Below are positions 16,288-24,678 of a stretch of DNA of 49,539 nt, piece after piece. Below the pieces are notes generated by a model. It saw only the letters and a program-made list of their open reading frames with translations. It was not told the origin of the DNA and did no database searches. The stretch is from Labilithrix sp. Its GTDB lineage: Bacteria > Myxococcota_A > Polyangia > Polyangiales > Polyangiaceae. Position numbers and translations under genes: made by a program. How positions within the stretch are numbered: the stretch's first letter is position 1; every line of letters begins with the position of its first letter. Location: positions 1-49,539 of the forward strand of contig JAHBWC010000068.1 in NCBI GenBank assembly GCA_019637225.1, in the 5' to 3' direction.

Positions 16288-17433
16288 ATGGTGTCACGCA
16301 GTAGCCGCCGCGCCATCCTTGGTCTGGGGGTGGCGCTCTCGATCAGCCCCCTCCTCCTCGCTGTGTACGCGTGCGAGGGGAGGGGGGCCGTCCCCGATGG
16401 CACGGAGTCAGAGCCCGAGACACCGGATGACACCTTGGACGCCTCCGTCTTGGTTCCGGAGTCGGACGGAGCTGCGCCGGAGCTCGTCGACGCGTGTGCC
16501 CAGATCCTACGCCCGGCAGCGGACTGCATTCACCCGTCGGTGACGGCAGCGTGTGAGGGCGGCTGGTGCCGGATCCCGAAGGGGTGCTTCGTCATCGGCT
16601 CGCCGCCATGTGAGCCGACTCGGGCTCTCTATTCCGAGAATCAGGCGCAGGTGACGCTCACGCACGATTTCGAGATGCAGCAGACCGAGATGACTCAGGC
16701 GACGTGGCAGGAGCTCGGATTCGTCAATCCGAGCACTGTTGTCGAAGCGGGGACACAGCACCCTGGGCAGGAGGCGTACGGCAATTGCCTGGGACCCACG
16801 TGCCCACTGGGCAACATCACGCTCGAGGAAGCGATGAGTGGGGCGAATGCTCTTTCGCTGCGTTCCGGATTGCCTGAGTGCTATTCGTTATCCAAGTGTA
16901 CGAATGCCGTAGGGCGCGGACTGTCATGCGACGACATTCAGTCGACGACCTCGAGCGTCTATGAATGCCCAGGGTATCGCCTCCCGACGGAAGCCGAGTG
17001 GGAGTACGCCGCCCGTGCGGGAACGACGACAGCGTTCTTCGCTGGCGAGATGGCTCCGGGAACGAGTACGGCGAATTCGACCCTGTGCCGTCATGATCCG
17101 GTGCTGGAGCAAATTGCCTGGTTTTGCATCAACAGCGGAGGCTATAGCCATCCCGTAGCAGGCAAGCGTGCGAACGGCTGGGGATTGTTCGACACATCTG
17201 GCAACGTCTCCGAGTGGACGTCGAGCCAGTACACAGGGGCCGCGTACGGTCCGAGCCCTCAGGTCGATCCGATGCCCACGCTCGCAACGACGCAGGTTCT
17301 CTTTCGAGGCGGAGCCGCACACCTCTGGTCGACGCTCGGGCGTTCTGCCTCTCGTGCTGGATACGGGAACCATGGCCGGGTGGGTCCAGCCCCATCCGTC
17401 GGCGTTCGCTACGTTCGTACTCTCTTCCCATGA
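16288..17433 (+). CDS. SUMF1/FGE-sulfatase-fold lipoprotein, probably not a formylglycine-generating enzyme
   Basis: 381 residues from the ATG at 16288. An N-terminal signal (RRAILGLGVALSISPLLLAV, Cys after YA) suggests a lipoprotein. The SUMF1 fold follows: RIPKGCFVIGSP, QQTEMTQATW, YRLPTEAEWEYAARAG, GLFDTSGNVSEWTS and RGGAAHLWSTLGR. In true formylglycine-generating enzymes the C-terminal part carries the catalytic cysteine pair; here that stretch (GRSASRAGYGNHGRVG) has no cysteine, so I expect a structural or ligand-binding role. Its codon choice is visibly less GC-rich than its neighbours (for example ctattcgttatccaagtg). It lies in a 1.4-kb segment bounded by direct repeats, consistent with transfer or insertion. 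Confidence 0.85.
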   Translation: MVSRSSRRAILGLGVALSISPLLLAVYACEGRGAVPDGTESEPETPDDTLDASVLVPESDGAAPELVDACAQILRPAADCIHPSVTAACEGGWCRIPKGCFVIGSPPCEPTRALYSENQAQVTLTHDFEMQQTEMTQATWQELGFVNPSTVVEAGTQHPGQEAYGNCLGPTCPLGNITLEEAMSGANALSLRSGLPECYSLSKCTNAVGRGLSCDDIQSTTSSVYECPGYRLPTEAEWEYAARAGTTTAFFAGEMAPGTSTANSTLCRHDPVLEQIAWFCINSGGYSHPVAGKRANGWGLFDTSGNVSEWTSSQYTGAAYGPSPQVDPMPTLATTQVLFRGGAAHLWSTLGRSASRAGYGNHGRVGPAPSVGVRYVRTLFP

Positions 17434-17537
17434 AAGACATGTCGGATTCCAGCGGATGCCGAGCTCGTCGCCGGCGCCCGATGATCGCCCCGTCAAGCCG
17501 TCAAGTTGCAGCCACCGATCGCTGAGGCCGAGGGCTG

Positions 17538-17735
17538 GAGGGCGTCGTCGCGCGCGTCCTTCACGGCCGGCGCACGGGCGACTATTGTCTGCGTCGAGTT
17601 CGTGAATCGCGGCAAGGACATGAGCTCATCCTCTTCGAGCACCTCCGGGGGATCGCGGCGCCCGACGCGCAGCGCCCGCCGCGGCCGTTGGCGCGCGCCG
17701 TCGCGTCGAGCCCGCGCCTCGTCCACGCCGCCTGA
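17538..17735 (+). pseudogene. decayed 3' fragment of pilZ
   Basis: This matches the end of the intact pilZ gene (15840-16046), including the stop codon. It has lost 8 bp and 1 bp and carries point changes, so the pilZ frame is broken, and no start or N-terminal half is present. It lies directly in front of the intact thrE-like gene. Confidence 0.85.
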
Positions 17736-17802
17736 TCGTCCGTCATGAGCGTCGAGCTCGCCGACGAGCCGACGCCCTCGGCGCGCATCCGCTCGCGCGA
17801 AG
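17538..17802 (+). repeat. downstream copy of the ~270-bp direct repeat
   Basis: Second copy (265 bp) of the segment at 15840-16113. The pilZ part has decayed, while the thrE part is the functional start of the exporter gene. Confidence 0.93.
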
Positions 17803-19073
17803 AGCTCGCGGACTACCTCCTCGAGATCGGCGCGACGCTCGCCGCGTGCGGGTGCCCGAGCTACCGCCTCGAAGACGTGATCCGGCTCATCGCGGACGTC
17901 GAGGGGCATCGCGCCGATCCGTTCGCGCTCCCCACCGGGCTCTTTCTTCGCGTGACCGCGAGGGACGGCGGCGGTCCGCAGGTGCAGCGGATGACGCGGG
18001 TGAGCGACTGGGGCGTCGATCTCGCGCGGCTCACGCTCGTCGACGAGGTCTTCAACGACGTCGTCGACCGTCGCTCGACGATCGAAGCGGCGCGCGCGCG
18101 CATCCGCGAGATCGTGGCGCGGCCGCCCGAGTTTTCGCCCGCGATCGTCTTCGCCGCGACCACCGCGGTGTCCGGCGCGTCCGCCGTTTTCTTCAAGGGC
18201 GGGGCCCTCGAGGTCCTCGTCGCCGCGATCGTCGGGGCGGTCATCGCCGGCAGCCGCCTCGCGCTCTCGACCCGCGTCCGCGGCGGCGCGCTCGACCCGG
18301 GCGTGGCGGCCGGGACCTCGCGGCGAAACGCGCGCCGCTTGCTCAGCGATTTCTTCGGCGGCCTCTTCGCCGCCTCGTGCGCGTGGCTCGCGATCGTCCT
18401 CTGGCCGGAGGCGCGTCCCGAGGTCATCGTGCCCGCCGGGGCCATCGCGCTCTTTCCGGGGATGACGTTCACGACCGGCGTGGCCGAGGTCGCGCAGAAG
18501 AACGTCGTCGCGGGCGGCGCGCGGCTCATCGAGTCGGCGGTCACGCTCCTGCTCATCCTGTTCGGCGTCGCGCTCATCGCCGGGCTCGGCGAGGTCGTCG
18601 GCGTCGAGATGCCGAGCTGGCTCGCGAAGACGTCGCTGCCGGGGCTGCCCATCGGGTGGCAGGTGCTCGCTCTCCTCGTCTCGTCGGTCGGGTTCGGCGC
18701 GGTGTTCCAGGTGCCGAAGCGCTGGCTCTGGACGACCTTCGCCTCGAGCGCGACGGGCTGGATCGTCGCCGACGTCGCGCTCCACTTCCGGCTGCCCGGC
18801 CACGTCGCGGCGTTCTGCGCGGCGCTGTCCGTGTGCATGTTCGCCAACGCGCTCGCGCGCTGGACGAACCGCCCCGCGCAGCTCTTTCAGCTGCCGGGGA
18901 TGATGCTGCTCGTCCCCGGCAGCTTCGGCTTCTTGAGCCTGAGCGAGTTCCTCGAGACGAAGGACGCGCTCATGGGCACGCAGCGCGGGTTCACGATGGC
19001 CCTCGTCGGCGCCGCGCTCGTCATCGGCGTCCTCGTCGCGAACGTGCTCGTCCCGTCGCGCAAGCTCCTCTGA
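17745..19073 (+). CDS. ThrE-type threonine/serine exporter family membrane protein
   Basis: 442 residues. The soluble N-terminal part (about 20-160; ADYLLEIGATLAACGCPSYR and RLEDVIRLIA) and the multi-helix C-terminal part are those of the ThrE/DUF1212 plus ThrE_2 families, which export threonine and serine. About ten hydrophobic segments can be seen (e.g. LEVLVAAIVGAVIAGSRLAL, VTLLLILFGVALIAGLGEVV). In the family both halves are often split into two proteins; here they are fused, as in Corynebacterium ThrE. It was probably once directly downstream of pilZ, before the SUMF1 segment and repeat appeared. The substrate is inferred from family only. Confidence 0.8.
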   Translation: MSVELADEPTPSARIRSREELADYLLEIGATLAACGCPSYRLEDVIRLIADVEGHRADPFALPTGLFLRVTARDGGGPQVQRMTRVSDWGVDLARLTLVDEVFNDVVDRRSTIEAARARIREIVARPPEFSPAIVFAATTAVSGASAVFFKGGALEVLVAAIVGAVIAGSRLALSTRVRGGALDPGVAAGTSRRNARRLLSDFFGGLFAASCAWLAIVLWPEARPEVIVPAGAIALFPGMTFTTGVAEVAQKNVVAGGARLIESAVTLLLILFGVALIAGLGEVVGVEMPSWLAKTSLPGLPIGWQVLALLVSSVGFGAVFQVPKRWLWTTFASSATGWIVADVALHFRLPGHVAAFCAALSVCMFANALARWTNRPAQLFQLPGMMLLVPGSFGFLSLSEFLETKDALMGTQRGFTMALVGAALVIGVLVANVLVPSRKLL

Positions 19074-19125
19074 CGGGCGCGTCGCCGCCTTCGGTAGCGC
19101 GCCCCGCGTCGCCGCTCGCGCGCGC

Positions 19126-20655
19126 TCAGCGCTTGAAGCAGTGAGGCTTCGGGTGGCGGAGGCCCTTCGCGTCGACCGTGAAGGGGTTATCGCAGTCGTT
19201 GTTCGTCGCGGGCGGCGGCTTCGGCGCGACGACCGGCGGATCGACCCTCGGCCGCGGCGCGGGGACCGGCGGCGCGGACGCGGACGCGGACGCCGAGCGC
19301 GACAGCTCGAGGCTGATCGCCGGCTCGTGCTCGACCGAGGCCGCCGTCACCGGCGCGGGGGTGTCCGCCGTCTGCTGGAGCTGGATCAAGCGAAACGCGA
19401 GGAGGCCGCCGCCGATCAGGAGGAGCGCGGCGGCGATCGGCACGAGCGGCACGCGTGACTTCGCGGCGCCGCTCTCCGTGTACTCGGCGCCGACGCCCCC
19501 GGCGTCTCCGTCGATCTCGCTCGCGGGCCGGTAGAGCGTCTCGCGCTCGTCGTCGGCGACGGCTTCGGCGTCCGCCGCGCCGATCAGCGCCTCCGACTGC
19601 GGGGCCTTCACCACCCCGCTGTCGTGCACGGCGAGCGGACCCTGCGAGTCGACGCGCATCGGCGGAGGGATCGACGTCGACGTCTCGCTCTCGATGCGGT
19701 GAACGAGGTCGATGCGCCACGCGAGCATCTCGCCCGCGGTCTCGCGGACCCACTCACCCAGCTCGCGCGCCGGCGCAGGCGCGAGGACCTTCTCCAGCGC
19801 CACCGCCATCTCGCGCGCGGACGACCAGCGGTTCTCGGCCTCGCGGTCGAGCCCCTTCATGATGATGTCGTCGAGCTCCTTCGGCAGATCGGGGGCGATC
19901 GAGCTCGGCGGACGGATCTCGTCGTTCATGATCGAGTAGACGAGGGAAGGGACGTCGTCCGCCTTGAAGAGGCGCGCGCCGGTGAGCGCCTCCCACACCA
20001 CGACCGCGGCCGAGTAGACGTCCGCGCGGCGATCGATCGGGCCCTTCGCGAGCTGCTCGGGCGACATGTACGCGACCTTGCCCTTGATCTGGTCGGTGCG
20101 CGTCTCCTGCACGCGGTTGGTCGCCTTCGCGATCCCGAAGTCGAGGACGCGCGCGACGCCGTCGAGTCCGACGTGGATGTTCTGCGGAGAGACGTCTCGG
20201 TGGACGATGCCGAGCGCGGAGCCACGCTCGCTCGTCGCCTCGTGCGCCGCGTGCAGGCCCTCGAGCGCGGGGCACACGACGCCGACGACATACCGCGGTG
20301 GGATGCGCTTGCCGGCTTCGCGCGTCTTGCGCACGAGCCTCGAGAGCGACTCGCCGGCGACGTACTCCATGACGAGGAAGAGCTCGTTGTCCTCGTCGAC
20401 CACGTCGAGCGTCGCGACCACGTTCGGATGGCGCACGCGCGCCGCGAGCCGCGCCTCTTCGAGGAACATCGCGACGAAGTCCGGATCCTTGGCCAGGTGC
20501 GGGTGGAGGCGCTTGATGGCGACCGTCCGCGCGAAGCCGACCGAGCCAATGAGGCGCGCGAGGTGCACCGTCGCCATGCCACCGGCGGCGATCTCGCCGA
20601 ACAGTGCATAGCGGCCCAGAGTGCCGCGAAAATCCGCGCTGGATTGCTCCGCCAC
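19126..20655 (-). CDS. membrane-anchored Ser/Thr protein kinase
   Basis: 509 residues if started at GTG 20655; the frame stays open further upstream, but only antisense to the neighbouring haem A synthase gene. Kinase domain about 15-290: GEIAAGGMATVH, AIKRLHPHLA, HRDVSPQNIHV, DFGIAKATN and YMSPEQLAKG, the typical myxobacterial HRDVSPQN form. A juxtamembrane linker leads to one transmembrane helix (LVPIAAALLLIGGGLLAFRL), then a Pro/Ala-rich tail with two cysteines near the end. It is convergent with the exporter gene and divergent from ctaA. Substrates are unknown. Confidence 0.9.
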   Translation of the reverse strand: MAEQSSADFRGTLGRYALFGEIAAGGMATVHLARLIGSVGFARTVAIKRLHPHLAKDPDFVAMFLEEARLAARVRHPNVVATLDVVDEDNELFLVMEYVAGESLSRLVRKTREAGKRIPPRYVVGVVCPALEGLHAAHEATSERGSALGIVHRDVSPQNIHVGLDGVARVLDFGIAKATNRVQETRTDQIKGKVAYMSPEQLAKGPIDRRADVYSAAVVVWEALTGARLFKADDVPSLVYSIMNDEIRPPSSIAPDLPKELDDIIMKGLDREAENRWSSAREMAVALEKVLAPAPARELGEWVRETAGEMLAWRIDLVHRIESETSTSIPPPMRVDSQGPLAVHDSGVVKAPQSEALIGAADAEAVADDERETLYRPASEIDGDAGGVGAEYTESGAAKSRVPLVPIAAALLLIGGGLLAFRLIQLQQTADTPAPVTAASVEHEPAISLELSRSASASASAPPVPAPRPRVDPPVVAPKPPPATNNDCDNPFTVDAKGLRHPKPHCFKR

Positions 20656-20755
20656 CTGGTCAGCAACGTTACCAGACGAGGTTGAGGCCCGAAAGCAGCA
20701 CTGTGCCCGCCTCGACTTGCCGCACGCGCTCGGAGCGTCTACGTGGACCCGCGCA

Positions 20756-21796
20756 ATGCCGCGAGATCGAAGCAAGGCGACGACTCCACACACCGACGCC
20801 GAAGTGGACCTTCGCCGGCGGCGGAAGATCGTCCGGCTCGCCTGGGCGGTGCTCGGATACAACGTCGCCGTCGTTCTCTGGGGAGCGTTCGTTCGCGCGA
20901 CCGGGTCGGGCGCCGGGTGCGGACGTCACTGGCCGCTCTGCAACGGCGAGGTCATCCCGCAGCCGAAGAGCATCGCGACGATCATCGAGGCCACGCACCG
21001 CGCGACGAGCGGCGTCGCCGTCGTGGCGGTCCTCGTGCTCCTCCTCGCTACGTTCGTCGGGCTTCCGCGCGGGCATCGCGCGCGCCGCGGCGCGGTCTAC
21101 TCGACGGTGTTCATCTTCGGCGAGGCGCTCGTCGGTGCGGGCCTCGTCCTCTTCGAGCTCGTCGCGCACGACGCGTCGATGAAGCGCGCGCTCTCGATGA
21201 TCCTCCATCTGAGCAACACGTTCCTGCTCCTCGGTGCGCTCGCGCTCACGGCGTGGTGGGCGACGACCGAGGAGGGACCGCCCGCGCGCGACGGGGCGAA
21301 GGCGAGCGACGGGGCGCCGAAGCCGCTGCTCCTCCGCGGCGCGCTCGGCCTCGCGCTCGGCAGCGTCCTCGTGCTCGGAGCGAGCGGCGCCGTCGCGGCG
21401 CTGGGCGACACGCTCTTTCCGGCGTCTTCGCTGCGCGAGGGGCTCGCGCAGGACCTCTCGCCGATGGCGCACGCGTTCCTCCGCCTCCGCCTCCTGCACC
21501 CGGTGATCGCGCTCGGATCGGGCGTCGTCGTGCTCGGCGCGGCGGGCATCGTCCGCTCGGTCTCGACCTCGCCTCGCGCGCGGGGCTTCGCGCGCCTCGT
21601 CACGATCCTCTACGTGGTCCAGTTCGCCGTCGGGCTCTTGAACCTGTCGCTCCTCGCGCCGGTCGTGATGCAGCTCGTGCATCTCCTGCTCGCCGACGCG
21701 ACGTGGATCGCGCTCGTGCTCATGAGCTGGGAGGCGTGGACCGCGCGTGACCGCGTCCCGGCCGCGGCCGCGTCCGAGCCCGCGGTCGTCTCGTAA
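20756..21796 (+). CDS. ctaA: haem A synthase, CtaA/Cox15 family
   Basis: 346 residues, eight predicted transmembrane helices. Family signs: WGAFVRATGSGAGCGRHWPLC near the N-terminus (split as WGAFVRATGSG and AGCGRHWPLC), ATHRATSG, LHLSNTF, LRLLHPVIALGSG and QLVHLLLADATW, which carry the haem-ligand histidines. The enzyme converts haem O to haem A for cytochrome c oxidase in the inner membrane. The ATG at 20756 fits the first conserved segment. An Arg/Lys-rich N-terminus of about 25 residues precedes the first helix. No other cytochrome oxidase gene is in the window. Confidence 0.88.
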   Translation: MPRDRSKATTPHTDAEVDLRRRRKIVRLAWAVLGYNVAVVLWGAFVRATGSGAGCGRHWPLCNGEVIPQPKSIATIIEATHRATSGVAVVAVLVLLLATFVGLPRGHRARRGAVYSTVFIFGEALVGAGLVLFELVAHDASMKRALSMILHLSNTFLLLGALALTAWWATTEEGPPARDGAKASDGAPKPLLLRGALGLALGSVLVLGASGAVAALGDTLFPASSLREGLAQDLSPMAHAFLRLRLLHPVIALGSGVVVLGAAGIVRSVSTSPRARGFARLVTILYVVQFAVGLLNLSLLAPVVMQLVHLLLADATWIALVLMSWEAWTARDRVPAAAASEPAVVS

Positions 21797-21830
21797 CGGC
21801 GCGGGCGCTGCGCGCGGCGCGGCGCGGGCT

Positions 21831-22634
21831 TCAGCCGCCCATCATCTCGAGGAACGGGCCCGGGCCGAGGAGCGACGTGCCGCCGTCCATCAGGAGCGTG
21901 GCGCCGGTGACGTACGCTCCCGCGGGCGAGACGAGGAAGAGCGTCGCGCCGGCGATCTCGTCGATCGTGCCGTAGCGGCCGAGCGGGACGCGGCTCTTCA
22001 ACCGGTCGGCGGCGTCGCCGGGCGCGAGGCGGCTCATGCCCTCGGTGTCTTCGATCGGGCCGGGGGCGACCGCCATCACGCGGATGCCGAGCTTGCCCCA
22101 CTCGAGCGCGAGGTCGCGCGTGAGCTTGGCGATGCCGGCCTTCGCGGCGCCGGCGTGGCACTGCAGCGGCGTCGGGACGTCCGCCTGCGTCGCCGTGATG
22201 CTCACGATCGAGCCGCCGCGCTTCGAGAGGTGCGCGAACGCGGCTCGGCACGCGTTGAAGGTCCCGCAGAGGTCGATGTCGATGACGGCGCGGAAGCCGT
22301 TCGCGCTGAGCGTCGCGGCGGGGGAGAGGAAGTTGCCGGCGGCGCTGTTGACGAGCACGTCGAGGCCGCCGTTGGCCGCGGCCGCGTCGTTGATCGCCTT
22401 CTCGAGCGCGGGAAAATCGCGGACGTCGCACGGGTGCACGGTCGCGACGCCGCCGGCGTCGGCGATCGCGGCCGCCGTCGTCTCGAGCTTCTGCGCGGTG
22501 CGCCCGACGAGCGCCACCTTCGCGCCGTGCGCTGCGAAGAGGCGCGCGATGCCTGCGCCGATGCCGCTGCCGCCTCCGGTGACGAGGGCGGATCTTCCGG
22601 TGAGGAGGTTCGGTGCGAAGACGCTCTGGCTCAT
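21831..22634 (-). CDS. SDR-family oxidoreductase, 2,4-dienoyl-CoA reductase-like
   Basis: 267 residues. NADP-binding motif TGGGSGIG (about 19-26), NSAAGNFLSPAATLS, and a substrate region DIDLCGTFN followed by GAAKAGIAKLTRDLALEWG, then VAPGPIEDTEGMSRL. The NFLSPA and APGPIxxTEG segments match the peroxisomal/bacterial 2,4-dienoyl-CoA reductase type, which helps degrade polyunsaturated fatty acids. The usual SDR tyrosine is replaced (QCHAGAAKAG), as is known in that subgroup, which supports the call. It lies 80 bp downstream of the BFD-like gene on the same strand. Confidence 0.85.
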   Translation of the reverse strand: MSQSVFAPNLLTGRSALVTGGGSGIGAGIARLFAAHGAKVALVGRTAQKLETTAAAIADAGGVATVHPCDVRDFPALEKAINDAAAANGGLDVLVNSAAGNFLSPAATLSANGFRAVIDIDLCGTFNACRAAFAHLSKRGGSIVSITATQADVPTPLQCHAGAAKAGIAKLTRDLALEWGKLGIRVMAVAPGPIEDTEGMSRLAPGDAADRLKSRVPLGRYGTIDEIAGATLFLVSPAGAYVTGATLLMDGGTSLLGPGPFLEMMGG

Positions 22635-22714
22635 GAGCGTGCTTCTACCTCACCGAGCCGTCCCCGTCGCGGCGTGTGCAGGAGCCCGCCGGGCGCCGCG
22701 CCGGCGCGCCTCGA

Positions 22715-23011
22715 TCAGTGGGGCTTGCGCCCCACCTTGACGTCGTCCTCGGCGACCTCGGCGAGGCCGGCGAGATCGGCGAGGCGCAGCGGATGAAACG
22801 GCGGTCGCGGCGTGAACGGGAGCGACGCGTCTCCGCCCCGCTCGACGAGGAGGCGCGCGCACAAGGCGACGCAGCCCTTGCCTTGGCACCACCCGGTACC
22901 GAAGCCGGTGTAGCGCTTGAGCGACTCGATGTCGTCGTGGCCGCGCGCGACGGCCTCCTCCAGCTCGTGGAGCGTCACGTCCTCGCAGCGGCAGACGAGC
23001 ACCTTCGCCAT
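22715..23011 (-). CDS. BFD-like [2Fe-2S] protein
   Basis: 98 residues. The cluster cysteines are in VCRCEDVT (Cys 7 and 9) and GTGWCQGKGC (Cys 42 and 47), as in bacterioferritin-associated-ferredoxin-type Fer2_BFD domains. The C-terminal half, ending with PFTPRPPFHPLRLADLAGL, is like the BFD subunits that accompany FAD-dependent oxidoreductases such as sarcosine or opine oxidases. No flavoprotein lies nearby, so its electron partner is unknown. The start ATG 23011 has a GAGG upstream. It is separated from queD by 24 bp and probably shares its transcript. Confidence 0.75.
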   Translation of the reverse strand: MAKVLVCRCEDVTLHELEEAVARGHDDIESLKRYTGFGTGWCQGKGCVALCARLLVERGGDASLPFTPRPPFHPLRLADLAGLAEVAEDDVKVGRKPH

Positions 23012-23035
23012 CGGACCCTCGACACCCCTACGCGA

Positions 23036-23398
23036 TCAGCCGCCTTCGTACTCGCACCGCGCGTCGCACGTCTCGAACACGGTCACGCGCACGAGCGACG
23101 GGAGCTTCACCTTGAGCCGATCCCAGATCCACTTGGCGAGGTTCTCGCTCGTCGGGTTGTCGAGCCCTTCGACCTCGTTGAGGTAGTTGTGGTCGAGCGT
23201 GTCGTGGAGCGGCTGCCAGGCTTCCTGGACGACGGCGAAGTCGATGAACCACCCCGTCTGAGGGTCGACCGGGCCGGCGATCGAGAGCTCGACCTTGAAG
23301 GAGTGCCCGTGGAGGCGCTCGCATTTGTGTCCGGCCGGGACCCGAGGCAGGCGGTGGGCGGCTTCGAAGCGGAACTCGTTGACGAGGCGAACGTGCAA
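23036..23398 (-). CDS. queD: 6-carboxy-tetrahydropterin synthase, QueD family
   Basis: 120 residues from a TTG at 23398. The zinc-ligand and catalytic residues are visible: FEAAHRL, KCERLHGHSF (catalytic Cys and zinc His), LDHNYLN and PTSENLAKW, with ETCDARCEYEGG at the end. The enzyme makes 6-carboxy-5,6,7,8-tetrahydropterin in queuosine synthesis or, in relatives, 6-pyruvoyltetrahydropterin. Length and motifs match QueD. No queC or queE is seen in the window. Confidence 0.88.
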   Translation of the reverse strand: MHVRLVNEFRFEAAHRLPRVPAGHKCERLHGHSFKVELSIAGPVDPQTGWFIDFAVVQEAWQPLHDTLDHNYLNEVEGLDNPTSENLAKWIWDRLKVKLPSLVRVTVFETCDARCEYEGG

Positions 23399-23560
23399 GG
23401 TGCCGACAAACCTAGTCGTTATTGGGTTCGTCGTCTCGGAGGGAATGGAACGGCGCGCGCCTCCGTCGGACGGTACGGCTTTCGACTCCCGCGGGCCGCT
23501 CGACCAAGAAACGCGTGAGCTCGCTCGTCACACCCGAGCTTCCCCGACGATGAGACCTTC

Positions 23561-24568
23561 ATGACGCTGGCCTTCTCCCCGGGTGCGCGCGCCGCTGGTC
23601 GAGAGCATCACACGGCGCTCGGCGGCGACGACGTGCGGCGCGGCCTCGCGGCGATGCTCCGGCGCCGCGTCCCCTCACAGGAGGTCGAAGACGTCGCCCA
23701 GACCGTGCTGGCCGACGCGCTCGCCTCGGGCGCGGCCCCGGCGGATCCCGAGGAGCTCCGGCGCTGGCTGAGCGGGATCGCTCGCCACAAGATCGCGGAT
23801 TTCCACAGACAACAGGCGCGGATGAGCGCCCGCATGGCGGGTCCGGAGCCGCTCGAGTCCGCCGTCGGCGCGCCGACCGCGTTCGAGGAGCGCCAGGTCC
23901 TTCACGCGCTGCTCGGCGAGAAGCGATCGCGCCGCGAGGCCGAGACGATGGAGTGGCTCGTGCGCGAGCACGCCGGCGAACGACTTGCCGATATCGCTTC
24001 GGAAAATGGCGTCCCCGCGCCCGTCGTGCGCCAGCGGGTGTCGCGCCTCCGCCGCGCCCTCCGGTCGCGCTGGACCAACGTGTTCGGGCTGCTGGCCCTC
24101 CTCGCCGGGTTGAGCGCGCTCGGGCTCGCCGCCTCCGCGCCGCGCGAAGCGATCGCGCCCGATCCCGCCGCCGACGTCGCCTTCTCGCCGACGGCGCCCG
24201 CGTCGGCGACCCCCGCCGACACGTTCGCGAAGGAAGCCGCGGGCGACTGGGTGGTGCGGACCGTCACGCCGAGTCGTCCCCTCAACGCGGCCGAGCAACG
24301 CCTCGTCGACCTGGAGGCGAAGAACGCGAAGGTTCGCATCCGCGGCAAGCGCGTCGAGCTCGAGACGCGGGGCTTCAAGACGACCTGGCAGATCACGAGC
24401 GTGGAGAAGAGCGCGCGCGGCATGCGCGTCGGCCTTCGCCACGCGAACGGCAGCAAGGACACAGCCGATGTCGTCCTCGTCCGGGATTCGGCCGGACCCC
24501 GCCTCGACGTCACGCTGCCCGGGCCGCGGTTCGGCGGGACGGTCAGCCTGCGCCGGCCGGCCCCGTAG
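23561..24568 (+). CDS. ECF-like sigma factor fused to a transmembrane anchor and C-terminal domain
   Basis: 335 residues. The N-terminal ~85 residues resemble sigma region 2 (EVEDVAQTVLADAL, LRRWLSGIARHKIADFHRQQ), and about 120-168 resembles region 4 (LADIASENGVPAPVVRQRVS). Then comes a single hydrophobic helix (NVFGLLALLAGLSALGLAAS, about 173-192), a Pro/Ala-rich linker and a ~100-residue domain on the other side of the membrane (DWVVRTVTPSR, LVDLEAKNAKVRIRG, ELETRGFKTTWQITSV). The fusion of sigma factor, membrane helix and external domain is unusual and suggests a regulator held at the membrane until released. No anti-sigma gene is adjacent. Function is inferred. Confidence 0.75.
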   Translation: MTLAFSPGARAAGREHHTALGGDDVRRGLAAMLRRRVPSQEVEDVAQTVLADALASGAAPADPEELRRWLSGIARHKIADFHRQQARMSARMAGPEPLESAVGAPTAFEERQVLHALLGEKRSRREAETMEWLVREHAGERLADIASENGVPAPVVRQRVSRLRRALRSRWTNVFGLLALLAGLSALGLAASAPREAIAPDPAADVAFSPTAPASATPADTFAKEAAGDWVVRTVTPSRPLNAAEQRLVDLEAKNAKVRIRGKRVELETRGFKTTWQITSVEKSARGMRVGLRHANGSKDTADVVLVRDSAGPRLDVTLPGPRFGGTVSLRRPAP

Positions 24569-24678
24569 CGCGCCCCCTCGGACCGCGCTTTTTCCCGGTG
24601 CTTGCGATGACGGACGACCTCGGGTAAATCCGTCCGTCCTCGTGGGCGCGCCTTCGTGCCCCGCCACGGAAGACCGTC

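Noticed and set aside
16288..17433. Calling the SUMF1-like protein the maturase of the arylsulfatase
   Set aside because: It lacks the catalytic cysteines, appears exported and lies 14 kb away.
24609..24638. Inverted repeat gacggac/gtccgtc before the small basic protein
   Set aside because: Long loop, no T-run and a GC-rich background; not enough for a terminator or riboswitch.
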